Source of the DNA: Turritopsis dohrnii
Lineage: Eukaryota; Cnidaria; Hydrozoa; Anthoathecata; Oceaniidae
Assembly (NCBI GenBank): GCA_027922465.2
Contig: BQMF02000095.1
Span: forward strand, 930,001 to 994,000
DNA: 64,000 nucleotides
Reading direction: 5' to 3'
The first letter of the stretch is position 1. Every line of letters starts with the position of its first letter. Both the position numbers and the translations under genes were made by a program. The notes beneath the pieces are model-generated. The model saw only the letters and a program-made list of their open reading frames with translations. It did not search any database and had not been told where the DNA came from. Positions 11,934 to 24,265 of this stretch are shown here, in pieces.

Positions 11934-13022
11934 AACTTAAAACATGTGCTGCAAATGTGCTGGTAGCGATGGAAGTTCTTTTCTGTCTTGCAAACATGGC
12001 GACTATACCACACATTTTTTTGAAGATGTAAAACTTTTATTTGTTAACGATACCAATGCAAACTTGGCAATACTTTATGATGAATTACTGGAGAAGATTC
12101 AGAAAGAATGCTTTGAAGTTTCTTTACCTCTTTCCCTTCACGATTATTGTAAGTAGAACATTGTAGATGAGAATATTGTTTGTTGACATTTTTGAAAATT
12201 TCTTAATTTCTTAATTCAGATCAAGGCTTTTAAAGACGTTCAGTACCCTGAAATACTTTATTGTTAACTGTTTTCCACACACACAACACAATAACAAACA
12301 AATCCACATATTGATAAATAATCTCATGTTGTGTGTAAGTGTAAATATTTATAATGTGTTTCATGGTGAAACTTTTGCAGCACATTTTCTTGTGAAAAAT
12401 AACTAATAGGGTTAAATAGCTACAGTTCTCAAGAAGCTCTTTACACGAATTAGTAGGTCATTAAAAAATGAACAGTTTCAAAAACAATAATGAAGACGAA
12501 AGAAACAAATATTTTTTCTTGTATAACTTTATAACTTTACGTGTGCTATTTGGGTTTTTTGTAAAAATATAATTATAATATTACACATTGTTATTTCTTA
12601 TACGTAATAAGCCACTTTTTTTACTGAGCCTCAATTTTCTCAATTTGGCATAATCTGAATAAACTAGTTAGCCTATCTTTGTTAATTGTTAAATTTGAAA
12701 ACTTAAATGAAAGTTTGATCTTTGCTGCAACAAAAATTTACCACTATGTTTAATTTAAAACATGAGAAATCTGAATTTAGATTTTGGCCATATGAGCGTC
12801 ATTTTAAAAAGTAGTTAAGATTTGATTTTGCTTATTAGTATCATTTTGTAAAAGGGAAATTTATTTTAATTATTAATTTATCTATTTGGTTTTACTATTT
12901 TAGGTGTACAAGGCATTGCCATGTGTAATCAATATCACTATATTAATTGGGGAGAATATTACAATCGTCGAATATCTGGTATACTTGAAACAATGGAACT
13001 GTGGAACCAAAGACACGAGTAA
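11934..13022 (+). CDS. Spliced small gene, unrecognised (two coding exons)
   Basis: Exon A runs 11934-12148. It is preceded by a pyrimidine-rich acceptor ending TTGCAG; the ATG is at 11944 and it ends at a GTAAGT donor. Exon B runs 12904-13022, after an acceptor TATTTTAG. Joining T|GT keeps the frame open to TAA at 13020-13022 and gives about 108 residues. The N-terminus is Cys-rich (CCKCAG, SCKHGD), the middle acidic/amphipathic (LYDELLEKIQKE), and the C-terminus aromatic with NWGEYYNRR. I do not recognise the family. Strong splice sites and no transposon motifs make it the best host-gene candidate here. It could also be an accessory gene of an unidentified element, and further exons cannot be excluded. 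Confidence 0.55.
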
Positions 13023-13599
13023 TGAATGTCAATATGAAGTGTTGGGTATTTCCAGTCATATGTGGTTAATGCTATCAGAAAACACTGATTCAAAGATATC
13101 TTCAGTGATAATTCATTTAAAGATCTGACCCATTTTTTAAATTGAGTTTTGTCAATGAACGTATAAAGTTGCAACATAAATCTGAATGTTATCATTATCT
13201 CTGAGTCAATTATATACTGGAACATTTGTTGTTGGTTTAACTGACTAGTGATTCTTTATGGTTTTGAAAAAACCTTTTTATTCAGGCTACTTTTACTACT
13301 CAATTTTTTAGTGTTAGAAAAGGAAATATTTCCATGTTGGTTGTAGCCTGTTATTACGGTTTGGAAAAACTTTGACATTTGAAAAATGTCGAACAGGTCT
13401 ATTTATTGAGTCGCAATTAAGTACATTGTATTGATAGAATTTATTGAAAGAAAACTAACAAAAGTATCAGATACTCTTTCGGTCTATCATGCATGCTCAT
13501 TTACGCACTGTTTACGAATTCAACTCACTCTCGCTCGAATTTTGTTGAATGAAAATCCGGATTTCACGCAACCCTTAGTAGGCAAACTGAACCATTGTA

Positions 13600-13841
13600 G
13601 TTACTTTGTCCTTTCCTGCCCCCACTGCGTTCTTGTAGGAAAAAACAGATCTGACAAAAGTATCAAAATTGAGGTGAAATGCTTCCCTACAACCTTTGAA
13701 AAGCGTAACCCGGCCCCAATTGGGGGGTTCACAGCACCCCCCAACACCCCCAGCTGATATTTAAAATTTCTTGCGTCCATCCGCTCCGCAACAAATTTTT
13801 CGCTTTGAGACATACTCTTTTGAATCCTGCATCCGCCCCTG
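13600..13841 (-). mobile_element. hAT-type terminal remnant
   Basis: The minus strand begins CAGGGGCGGATGCAGG at 13841, close to the CAGGGGCGGACG terminus of the 32374-34986 element. It continues into a G-rich segment like those inside hAT ends here. No opposite terminus was found, so only one end is supported. Confidence 0.45.
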
Positions 13842-13849
13842 GAATGTGT

Positions 13850-14856
13850 TATTCTCTGAATCGCTGCCACTATATTGACCTTCCTGCTGCAAAAATGTTT
13901 TTCAATTTTGCTCCACAGTCCAACATTTTTCAACTTTGCTGAAATCACTAACTTTTATGCCTCATGTTGTCCTGTTGTTTCTATAATTTCTTTTATGTGG
14001 AGACATTAATAAGTATTTGAGTGAATGTGTTGTATATTTTTGATTGTTTTGAATTGAATTAAATTTTACTATAATGATATACATTGCTTTATGAACTCAA
14101 TATCTGTTTCAGATTTGAACTTGGGTCTCTTATTCACTGTCACACTAGTTGTATCTCAAAAATTCCTATTTCGAACTTCATGGTGATACAGTACGAACAA
14201 CAAATCTATGTCAGGCGTTTTGATTTTAGGGAAATGGCTGCCAAATCTATTGTTCTTTTCACTCGAATCGGGCCCGTCGTTCCATGGGTTTTATATTTCC
14301 TTGATTATTGTGTTACTCTGTATATATATCTGCATGACCAGCACTTTCTTTTATTTTCTTAATCTTGATATATCGGCAGCTGTTTTTTTTACTTTTTATA
14401 TTTTCAATGAAGAAACACAAAAATACACAAACACTTAGTACTTTTCTAACATTGTCACTTATTTTTAATCTATAGTCGATTCTTTTCAAAATTCATATTT
14501 GTCACGTGCGCAAAATGTTTGCTTTTGACCCATTTCTGATCATGAGAATCAATGTCTGTATGGAACTTTGTGAAGTATAGTGTGTACATTTGATAGGTAG
14601 TGTTTTTTTAATTAGTTTATTTTAATTTGGTTACACAAAGAAGTAAGATATAGTCTTTTAACACCGAATATTTGAGTGGATGCTTTGCATCCTTACTTAT
14701 GATAAAGATTTTATTGAATTAAGTTTCGTCTTCTTATACCCTTAGTCACTGTCACTTTAGTTAAAAATGTTTTTCCACTTTGCTTCACAGTGCAACATTT
14801 TTCATCTTTATTAAAGCGCTGACCTTCCAGGCCCTCATGGCATCTTGTTTTAAAGA
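13850..14856 (+). repeat. Dispersed repeat with GCC-hairpin and CTTGTT end
   Basis: An end block (CACTGTCAC, TTTTCCACTTTGCTTCACAGT, GGCCCTCATGGCATCTTGTT) occurs near 14750-14856 and in degraded form near 13860-13970. The inverted copy is at 31949-32110. A body block near 14335-14475 matches, inverted, 34990-35130. Overlapping short reading frames look spurious. Confidence 0.5.
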
Positions 14857-14859
14857 TAA

Positions 14860-15960
14860 TGAATTATTATAAAGACCCCTTAAATCAGCTGTTTTCTAGA
14901 ATGACGAGAAAACCAGTTGTTTATTTCATTCGTTTGCTACTTCCATATTTATCAGCTGCTCGAACCCTACTCTAACGATGATTTCTCAATATTGTCATCA
15001 AACACTGCAACTTTCAATTCCGTTTATAACAGTTCTCAATCTTTTATGTGGTATTGGGAGATGAACCTGCTAGTCAAAGAAGAGGAGAAAAAACATAATA
15101 CTACATACCATTATTTGTAATATCTAATGACTTTACTCCATTAAAAGCTATGAATAGAATGATATGACAAAATATTCTCATAATTTCTAGTAACCACATG
15201 TGCTAAAGTCGTTCTCTTTTTCTTATTCGCATTAAAATCACAGCACGATGTTTTTCGATAATCATGCAGAAAACGAATTATTAATATTTCCACCTGCTGT
15301 TAGATACAATTCAGTGAACATGCTTTAAATAAAAAAAACTTGCCGTTTCCTTACATAATCTGGCATGTTTTTTCTCCAACAACCAATGTCTCTTTCCTAC
15401 CCCTATCAAGATATTAAAGATATTAGTCGTTAAAAATAAATCTTGTTAACATGTTGATTAAATTTTGTGATTGTTTTATGTTTAATTTTTAAATTTGCAA
15501 CAATATCTCAAATAACGTGGGTAATAGCTGATAATGGCCATCGCTACATGATTCAACATAAATATCTAGCAAGTTTTATTTTTACAGCATTTACCGGCTA
15601 TATTCAAGAGCAGGAAAGATTCTTATTGAAGACCATGATCTGTGGTTTGAAAAAGAGCTCTAAAAAAGTTTTCGTGGTGCACATCTGTGGTCTGTCTTTT
15701 CTTTGGATTTTGGCGATTTTAAGTATCCCGAGTCTGAATCTAAAACGTTCCCACTTTTTTGAGCTGCAGTTTTCGAGAAATAAGTGCTCGAAATTCGATT
15801 CTAAAGCATTAAGACGCGTTCAGGGGCTCTAAACAGTTCTTCTTCTTATTATTATTATTCTTCACAACGCCCTTTTCATGCACGACCTTCTGCGCATGCT
15901 AAACCTCGTTTCCAGAAATGTCAATCAAATATTTACTAGTTATCGGGTTTGCTGGAAAAA
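14860..15960. other. No supported gene
   Basis: AT-rich sequence with a short TTATTATTATTATTCTTC tract near 15845. The open frame at 15467-15832 shows no recognisable domain and lacks a credible gene context, so it is not called. Confidence 0.5.
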
Positions 15961-15969
15961 ACATACTAT

Positions 15970-16660
15970 ACGATACTAATTTCCAATAAATGATTGGGAC
16001 ACGTCATTCGTAACAGTCGTAACCATCGTCCTCGCCATGTTCGCGATCATAACCGCATCTTCGTAAACATCTTCATTTTCCTCTCCGTCTTCTGATTCTT
16101 TTTCCAACTTTTTGTTTGAACAATCGTTGCAGTTGGGTAAATCAGAACATTTCAGTTCAGCCTCCACACATGAGTACCTTCGTTTAGAGCACCTCATTGT
16201 GCATTAGCAACTGATAAGGTTTAGCACTCTATTGGGTGCTACTTCTGAGCTCATCCAATCAACACTGAGAAAAATACATATAAACTTTTTGGAGTTTTTC
16301 TCACACAAATACCACCCCAAACTGCAGTAATTTGTAAATTATTCTCTTTAAAATTTCCTTACCTCCAGTTAATGATTTACATAGCATGTTGAAACCTGTC
16401 CAGCTGGGTAGTATCCCATCAAGAATTTATTTGAGTTTGCAGGTAATGTATGCCATGTAATACCATGAGTTACATGTGTTGATCCAGCTCATCTGAGAGG
16501 TTCCTCATTAAAATCAGCATTATCATAAACAAGGGTAGTAAAAGTATCTTTGCAAACATTTTGTGGCAGTGTTCTTCCATTATTACTAATTCATAATGCT
16601 GTCAGTAATATCAACATGATTGAACAGATCAGCTTCGTCAGTGAAACCAAGAATTACACA
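15970..16660 (-). pseudogene. CXC/tesmin-type protein fragment, decayed
   Basis: On the minus strand the first part reads LPQNVCKDTFTTLVYDNADF followed by a GSTHVTHGI block. A Cys-rich tail (CSKRRYSC, LKCSDL, NCNDCSNKK) precedes an acidic C-terminus. The Cys spacing resembles the end of TSO1/tesmin CXC domains, and the block order resembles uncharacterised repeat-associated proteins of cnidarians and sponges (from memory, untested). Stops and frameshifts interrupt it. Confidence 0.45.
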
Positions 16661-16696
16661 CAAAAAATTAAAATGAAATATATATAATGTTAAAAA

Positions 16697-17163
16697 TATA
16701 TGTTAAAACCGGCAGTTTCCTTCTCCTTCTTCTCCTCCGTTCACTTTTATAGCCGCGGTTCAGTATATAAAAGTAGATAAGAATAGAGGCTAGTGTACAG
16801 TGAGGTAGTACGCCATTTGTTTCAGTCAGTGCAGATGGGCAGTAGAAGACTTTTTCCTGCCAGCTTTTAAAATGATTCAAAAGATAAAGGTTAAATGATG
16901 AAAAAAATTCAGTGGAAATAATTCAGTGTTGTTGTGTTGTGTTGTTGTGAAAGGATTTGTAAAAACTTTTGAATGAACGTGTAAAATACAGAAAAAAATT
17001 GTTTTGTTTTTGTTGATAACAATGTTATGATGATTGGTAGTTAAATGCTTGGGACAACAAAACATTGAAGCTGTGATTTCAGTGCAAAGGCGAAGATTTA
17101 TTTTTATTTTACATCCTGATATAACAGGGTAATGTATACAGAATGTTTAATGCTATATAATAG
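16697..17163 (+). repeat. Repeat R1, left part (before P element)
   Basis: It begins near TTAAAACCGGCAGTTTCC and matches, inverted, 43180-43650. R1 continues at 29046 after the P element and at 31088 after the Mutator-like element, ending near 31377. It contains a TATA-type motif (GTATATAAAAG near 16765) with the second copy showing GGCTATAAAAG. The nature of R1 is not established. Confidence 0.65.
16760..16775 (-). promoter_or_regulatory. TATA-like motif in R1
   Basis: TATATAAAAG (read on +) is conserved as CTATAAAAG in the inverted R1 copy near 43590, despite divergence around it. It is flanked by a C/T-rich tract on one side. The strand of any transcript is uncertain; in both copies the motif reads TATAAAAG toward the R1 interior. 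Confidence 0.3.
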
Positions 17164-17337
17164 CATAGTCACAGGAAGAAAGACAGTCTGGACACTTGAC
17201 GGCTCTAATTGTTTATGTTTTTGTTCCGCGAATATGACTAGTACCCAGTCCTATGCCTGCACGCTACTGTTAAAGATGGCGAATTAACATCGCATGCTAC
17301 AGAAAATTTTACATGCTTTTTGCCTTTTAGTATTGAT

Positions 17338-20229
17338 ATGCCCGGAGAAAATTGTTCTATATACGGTTGCTCAGTCTCACGAAGGTCTAAGTATAAGGGG
17401 ATTTCCATTTTTAAGGTTCCTTCTCGTGATAATTCTTTCGATAAGGGTTAGAGAGATCAATTGGTTGCCATAATCACGAGGGATAGAGAAATCGATGTTG
17501 GTCTCAGAGAAAGAATAATATCAAAGAAGTTGTATGTTTGTGAAAAGCATTTCAAGGAAGATCAAATTCATAACCATGATTCAAATAGAAAAACTCTTGT
17601 TCCTGGTGCAATACCCTCGCTGAACCTTCCAATAAAAAGTTTTGCTCCGTCCACCACAAAATCTCGTGATTCAGCTTATTCCATTCTTAAAAAAAAGTCT
17701 GAGACTCCAGTTGTCGAAAATGACATAAGCGTTTGTTACAAGTCCTTCTATGAGTTTAAATCCAGGATCCAGTCACTAAAACTTGCAGGTTGGCATGTTT
17801 CATCCACTGATAATAATGCTACATTTACTTTTCATGATGACACTCAGTTCCAAAGTATGAAATCTATGTTGATGAGAATCTTACCTTTCTGATAAGAGTT
17901 TTACTATGGAATGTGCCCATTCAACATGAAATCTATTCCTACCATCAAAAGTCATTAAAATTTGTTACAATATCAAACTTGATGAAATTTCTGATGAACT
18001 TGAAGATATGTCCAGGATTGTCAGATCGTTTTGCTGGTAGCTGCATTGAACATAATGTTCCAAAGAAATTTCCTGCCACGCACATTAACTGTTCTCCCCT
18101 ACATCAAAGCCAATGGTACCGTTCCCCAGACTGTATAATAATCATACCACCAACAGAAAACAGTTGCAACCCCTGTCTGAAAGCTGAACGCAAAGAATCT
18201 TTAAGTCTGAAAAGGAAAAGATCTAATATCATATCACCTGCAAAATTAAAAGCACCAATCTCTATCACTTCACCTGATCGGATCAAGCAAACTCTTCAAG
18301 GTTACAGAATAGAGAATAAGCAACTGAAAGAGGAATTGTCCAAAATGCAAGAAGAAATTTCAAAAAAGTCTTTACCATTAGATAAAAACTTAGGTGAAGA
18401 TTTGGTCAAAATCATGTCTAACTGTTCAAATCGAAACATACCTCCTTTTATGAAGCTATTTTGGGAAGAGCAACAAAAATATTTATCCTGTTCATCTTCT
18501 GGTGTCCGATACCATCCAATGATAATACGCTATTACTTGGGTTTAGCAGCTAAGTCTCCTTCCTTTTATGATGAAATAAGGCTTGATGAAAAAAATGGTA
18601 GTGGTTTTCTTGTTTTGCCTAGTCGAAGACGATTAAGGGACTATAAGAACTACATTCGTCCACAGCAGGGTTTCAATAAATGTGTCATCCAAGAGTTGGC
18701 CAGTATTGTTTCTAAATTTCAAGCAATTGAAAGGTATGGTATTTTGTTGATGGATGAAATGAAGATACAAGAGAGTTTAGTTTGGGATAAACATACTGGT
18801 GACTTAATAGACATTTCCCGAGTTTATTTTTTATCAAGCTCCGCCTCGTTTTCGCAATGGTTAATATGGTAACGAAATGTCACGGGACTCATTTCAGTAA
18901 TGTGCAATAAGTGTAATAATTGTGATAGTGTTAATGATTGAGCACAAGAGATTCGGTTGTCATAGTAACGCAATTGAAAACGAGGCGGAGTGTGATAAAA
19001 AATAAACTCGGGAAAGGTCTATTGGCTTTGTTGATCTGGGTGATGTGGATGTCAATTATGCTACATTAAAGAAAGCTGAAGAAATTGCTTCTCATGTATT
19101 GGTTTTTCTTTTGAGAAGCATTGTAAACCCATTAAAATTTTCTTTGGCAAATTTTGCAACAACAAATGTCACTTCCGTGCAAATTTTTCCATTATTTTGG
19201 AAAGCAGTTGGGATCCTTGAGGATAAATGTGGCATAAAAGTAGTCGGTGTAACCTCAGATGGTGCTTCTGCCAACAGATCTTTCTATCGCATGCATTTGA
19301 ATATGACCAGAGTTGTCCATAAAAATGAAAATGTGGATGTAACGTATCGCACACTTAATGTAATGGCTGATGAAGAACGTTTTATATATTTCATTTCTGA
19401 TCCACCTCACTTGATTAAAACAGCACGTAATTGTCTTGCTAATTCCATGGCTGGACGTTGTACAAGAAATATGTGGAACAATGGAAGTTATTTAACATGG
19501 AATCATATTTCAAAGTTATTTCTTGAAGATTTGGATTGTGGCTTACATTTGGTACCTAAAATTACAAATGACCACATAAATTTAACTCCATTTTCTGTAA
19601 TGAATGTTAGACTAGCAGCACAAGTACTCAGTGAATCTGTTTTCCAAGCTCTGCAATTGTATGGTCCTCCAGAAGCACAAGCTACTGCTGTTTATTGTCG
19701 CATGTTTGACCAAATGTTTGACTGTCTAAATGTTAGAAACAAGGAAGAAGCTGTCTTTAAGTTGAAACCCTTTTTGAAACCCTACAGGTCAGTAAATGAT
19801 GAGCGGTTTACTTGGTTAATTGATACATTTCTTGCCTACTTCAAACGATGGAAAGATTCCATTGAAGCAAGACCTGGTGCCTTTACTGATAGTCATCGAG
19901 CTAATATGTTTATATCATGGCAAAAATACGAAGGTATAAAGATTACTGTCCATTCATCCATTGAATTAATCAAGTATTTATTGAATGAAGGTGTGCCATA
20001 TGTCTTGACCGAACGTTTTTGTCAAGATCCTCTAGAAAACTATTTTGGACGTCAACGAGCAATTGGACACCGCAAAGATAATCCATCACTTCGTGATTTT
20101 GGGTACAATGACAACACGATAAGAACACAAAAAGTTTTTCGACCTATTGCTGCAGGTAATTGTTTACATCCCCTTACTCAGATTGACGTAGAGACTGTGC
20201 CTTGCCGTACTAGGAGTAAGCAAGATTGA
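17338..20229 (+). pseudogene. P-element transposase with THAP domain, broken
   Basis: ATG at 17338 opens a THAP zinc finger (CSIYGC near residue 5; C-x2-H as CEKHF around 17545). A TAG replaces the invariant THAP Trp at about 17449. A frame change near 17880-17910 separates the next block. Then come a coiled-coil-like stretch (IENKQLKEELSKMQEEI) and the RNase-H core with its first Asp (LLMDEMKIQ, near 18750). The core is interrupted by the 18809-19020 MITE and rejoins as DLIGFVDLGD. Further landmarks are the second Asp (GVTSDGASANR) and FISDPPHLIKTARN. The C-terminus has QDPLENYFGRQR. Family membership is strong; three independent lesions make it non-functional. Confidence 0.85.
18809..19020. 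mobile_element. MITE inside P transposase
   Basis: A 212-bp element has inverted ends AGACATTTCCCGAGTTTATT (left) and AGACCTTTCCCGAGTTTATT (right), extending through TCCGCCTCGTTTTC. Removing it with one AT restores the transposase codons D-L-I-G-F. The superfamily is not assigned. Confidence 0.75.
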
Positions 20230-20517
20230 AATGAAAAAAACACAAAAGCAAACAAAAAAAATACTAAAAAAACGGTTGTTTTTATAGCCACACATAATAA
20301 AAAACATTAACATTGGTCTTAATTATTCATCCAATCTCATAACAGAAAAAGAAGATGCTCACCTGCTTTGTCATGTGACGATGATGTAGCCAGTTCTGGT
20401 GCAACAGTTAGGATTTGGGATAGCCAATGAGGTAAGCCATAATGTTTTTTATAAATTTGTAGCTATAAAAATAGCTGTTTTAACAGGTTTATAGTCACTG
20501 TTCTGGACTGCCAATGA
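20230..20517. other. Intergenic space between convergent P-element genes
   Basis: The short AT-rich gap between the stop of the + strand transposase and the stop of the minus-strand C2H2 gene probably holds the 3' ends of both transcripts. No clear AATAAA pair was seen. Confidence 0.4.
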
Positions 20518-21111
20518 TCATTGTCCTTCTGTCATCGATTTCTTTATTTCCGTGCGAAGAGATCTTGCTTTTTTCCTTTTTGTTGCGAGTTTGTGGAGCT
20601 CATTCTGATCTTTAACATATGAAAAGACTCGAACACGAACATATAGCATAATAATGTGTTCAAGTAAGTTCATAGATACCTCCTTACTGACCTTTGCTGT
20701 TGTCTGGGAACAAAGTTTGTTATAATAACAGAGAACTGTTGAGCACTTTAAGAGTTCTGAAACAATTACCTTACTATTAATGTTTTTCTTAAATTTTGTG
20801 GTTGCAGCACGAAATCGCAACTCTACATGACTGAATATTAGAAAAACATCAGTTGTTACAGACCATAATCCTCCTCTGTCCTTGGCACAAATTAACTTAT
20901 CACTCACACTACCTTTGCTCTCCATGGAGGCTTTCCCTGCTAACAAAATGGAAGAACTTTCAGCACTTAACAAATTACGTGAATTGTTTGATCTTCTGAT
21001 ACGTCTATATAATGTGCTGAACACATAACCACTCAAATATTTTATAATATTGTTCTCCTTTTCCGTAAATTTTGATAATGATAATGATAATGGATTATAT
21101 TTCAGTTCCAA
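20518..21111 (-). pseudogene. P-element second gene, C-terminal exon
   Basis: An open minus-strand frame of about 197 residues includes FTEKENNIIKYLSGYVFSTL and LYRRIRRS near its start. It has basic Lys/Arg clusters at the end (KRKKARSLRTEIKK). It lies between the P transposase and the LINE-A poly(A), on the strand and in the order expected for the rest of the C2H2 gene at 28921. An acceptor upstream is unclear, because stops precede the frame near 21120. Function unknown. The gene has been split by LINE-A. Confidence 0.55.
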
Positions 21112-21203
21112 GATTTACAAATTGGCTATTATACTGAAATAGCGTATATATTGTGTATGCGAAAGTGTGCTAAAAAAAATTATATATATATATAAACTCT
21201 CTA

Positions 21204-21234
<31 letters not shown>

Positions 21235-21244
21235 TTATTTTATA

Positions 21245-24240
21245 TTATTGCAGAGATTTTGCCAGTGCTCTGTCCAGTAAATGTTTATGTGTCACTTTAC
21301 AGAAGCTTCTGTAGTTAACTGTTGTGCGACAGGACTGTGGGAGATCATTGAATGATTTCGTGGCTACATGATCAAACAAAGCAGGGTTTTTGCTATCGTA
21401 GTTGATAGTTAGTCTTTTGACATTCCTCGTTGGTCGTTGTGGCTCGTTGATCTTCATTTGAATTAGATTCGGCCAGTCCTCGCTATTAATTGATTTCCAT
21501 GCCAATTTTACGATGCTATGCTCAACACGCTCTTCGATTGGCAGCCAGTTCAGGGAAATAACTTCGGAGCGTCTTGAGTAAGATCCCTTCACAAAGCTGG
21601 CTGCGGCGTTTTGAGCTCTTTGTAATTTGTTGAATAGGTATTTTGGTGCATTATGAAATATAGCGTTGCCATAGTCAAGCTTGCTCAGGATAAGTGACTC
21701 GGCTAATTGTTTTCTAAGGTGAAATGGCAAGTATCTTTTGAGCATCGCCAGAGTTTTAAGTGTCGCGATTGCTGAGGATGTTAATTTGTTGACATGCGAA
21801 TTCCATTTTAAGTCTTTGCTAAGGATTATTCCTAAAAGTTTGAAGGTTGATACTTGTTCGATGATGTTACCATCTAATGATTTGATTTTATACGCGAACT
21901 GGTGTTTCTTTGCCATTTGTGTAGTAGAAAATAGCATAGTTTTCGTTTTATGCGGGTTTAATACCAGGTTTGTCTCTTTTGACCATGTTTGAAGTTTGGC
22001 AATGTCGTTGTTTAATGCATTTGCACATTCTTTAATTTGTTTTGGTTTAGAGTGGCGGTATATGCTGGTGTCATCTGCATACTGAATGCATTTAGCAGAG
22101 GTCTTATTAGACATGTCGTGAACATAAATATTGAATAGCATAGGACCTAAGATACTACCTTGTGGTACTCCATTAGTGATTGGTAGATGGTTTGAAGATA
22201 GTTCGTTGATTTGCACATATTGGTAACGATGAGATAGGTAGCTTGCGAGGATAAGCATAGTCTGTTTTGAGAATTTAAGGGAGTGAAGTTTACGTATCAA
22301 TATCTCAAAATCCACAGTATCGAAAGCTTTGGAGAAATCAGCCATGACAGCTAGAGTAACTTCGCCACGATCCATTGCTTTGATGATGTCGTCTTTTATT
22401 TTAATACAAGTTGTTACAGTGCAGTGGCCTTTACGAAAACCAGTTTGATTTTCTGATAGCCGATCATCGACATGCTTAATGATTTGTTTCATAATTAGTT
22501 TTTCATACACTTTGGAGAGGGTTGGAAGTATCGATATTGGTCTGTAGTCGTCTGGTTCCTTTGGTCGAGATATTTTTGGAATGGGACTGATTTTAGAGAT
22601 TTTCCATTGTTTTGGGAATGTTGAGTTGCTTATCGACGAGTTGATTATGTGACATATTGGGCTTGTTATTTCATCAATGCATAGCTTCAGATGGTATGAA
22701 GGGATCTGATCAGGACCAGTTGAGCAATCATTACGAAGCCCTAGAATTGTTTTCCTAACATCATTGTAGCTGACTTCAGAGATTTGGAATGCGTTATCTT
22801 GTACTGGAAGGTCCTTAATCAGGTCTTGTAGGAGACGTTCGGGTTTAGGTTGTGAATTCAAGAGTCTTTTAGCAGTGGTGTTGAAATGCTCATTAAGTAC
22901 GTTTGGATCTGCAGTAATACGCTGAGGGTTTGGATTTAGAATGCGGTGGATGGTATTCCAAACCTCTTTTGGGCGTTTTGATGATAATGCCCTCTTGTAG
23001 AAGTTGGATTTGGCAGTTTTTATGAGCATCTTAATTTTATTTCTAATGTTTCTGAACATTTCCCAGTCAGCTGTATTTTGTGTCATGTGTGCTTGTTTGC
23101 GAAGTTGATCTCGTTGTCTTTGCATTTCTCTGATATTCAGATCTTTCAGCCAGGGTGCAGGTGGTCTTGTAATCTTTTGTTTGATGAGGGGTGCATGTTG
23201 GTTTAGACATGAGAGGAAGAGGTTGTTAAATACATCCAGTTTTTCTACAGGTGTTTCCATGGCATAAACTAGGTTCAAAGGAAGTTTATCTACGTCGGCT
23301 ACAAAAGATTGTCGGTCGAATTGTTTTATAGATCGAATATATTTGTAGTGTGTTTCGAACCTCGGCTTTTTGATACTGCATATGATGTATGGCGCGTCGT
23401 GATCGCTAATTTCATCACACGGGAGAACATCTTGATGATGGATCTTATCGATGTTCGAGGAGATGTGGTCAATAAGTTTTGATCCCTTCCTTGTCGGTTT
23501 GATTATGTGTTGCTTTAGGCCAAGATGGTCTAACGTTTCTTGGTATTGTTTCACAGCGGCATTTTCTTTATTTAGCAGATTTATGTTCGTGTCCCCTGTG
23601 ATTATGATTGGACCTGTCCAAATCGTGTAGACGTATGATAGTACTGAATCAAATTTTTGTGTCCAAGTCTGTTTCTCAGCGAGTATTGGGCTAGGCTGGT
23701 AAAACACCGCGATCAAGAAAGAATTACTCTTGTTTTTCACTTCTAACCACATATGCTCGATTGTATCATCCTTTTTGTTTATGTCAGATCTCACCTTGTA
23801 GGAAAATTCTTCTCGTATATACAAACCAACGCCACCTCCACGTTTGTGCAGTCTATTTTTGAATTCAAATTTGTAGCCTGGAATCGTTATGTAGCGTAGC
23901 AGAGGTGGATTCTGTTTCAACCAAGTTTCTGAAAGGGTAATGATGTCAAATTTATATTTGGATAGCATTGTTTCGAACTCCGGAAAGGAAGAACTTAAGG
24001 ATTGTGTGTTTAGGTGGCAGATGCTGATATGATTTCTATTGGCGGTTAGATGGGCTAGATGGTTATCATTTTCTGTAGTTATTGGAGTTGTTGGTAAGTT
24101 GGTGAGTTGCGTTGGTTGGTGCATAGTCAATATATCAGTGCCATGAAAAGGTAGTTGAGATAGCAAACAGCTGTGACATGTCCATATTGAAAGTTTGGGT
24201 GCAGATTTATTGGTTATTCTAAGGATACACTTCGTGTGTG
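21245..24240 (-). CDS. LINE-A polyprotein: endonuclease-RT (main part)
   Basis: An uninterrupted frame to TAA near 21242 (973 residues from 24166) extends further 5' through WTCHSC to HTKC at about 24240, where LINE-B cuts in. Order: end of a PHD-like finger; APE endonuclease (SETWL, GDTNINLL near residue 190, SDHDAP near 253); RT with FSKAFDTVD, GVPQGSILGP and YADDTSIY (near 696); and C-terminal SLNWLPIEERV. The endonuclease motif has Thr where Phe is usual (GDFNI). The length and motifs fit a CR1/L2-like element. The start is not here but in the 27.7-27.9 kb piece, so LINE-A would be intact if LINE-B were absent. It likely encodes target-primed reverse transcription. Confidence 0.85.
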
Positions 24241-24265
24241 TTGTATTTTATATGTTGTATTTTAT

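Noticed and set aside
13601..13948. 115-residue minus-strand ORF
   Set aside because: It spans a hAT-like terminus and a dispersed repeat end, so it is not a single coding unit.
15467..15832. 121-residue ORF
   Set aside because: No domain, no splice or promoter context, AT-rich composition; chance remains the best explanation.
21738..21992. + strand ORF opposite LINE-A
   Set aside because: Shadow of the LINE-A RT frame.
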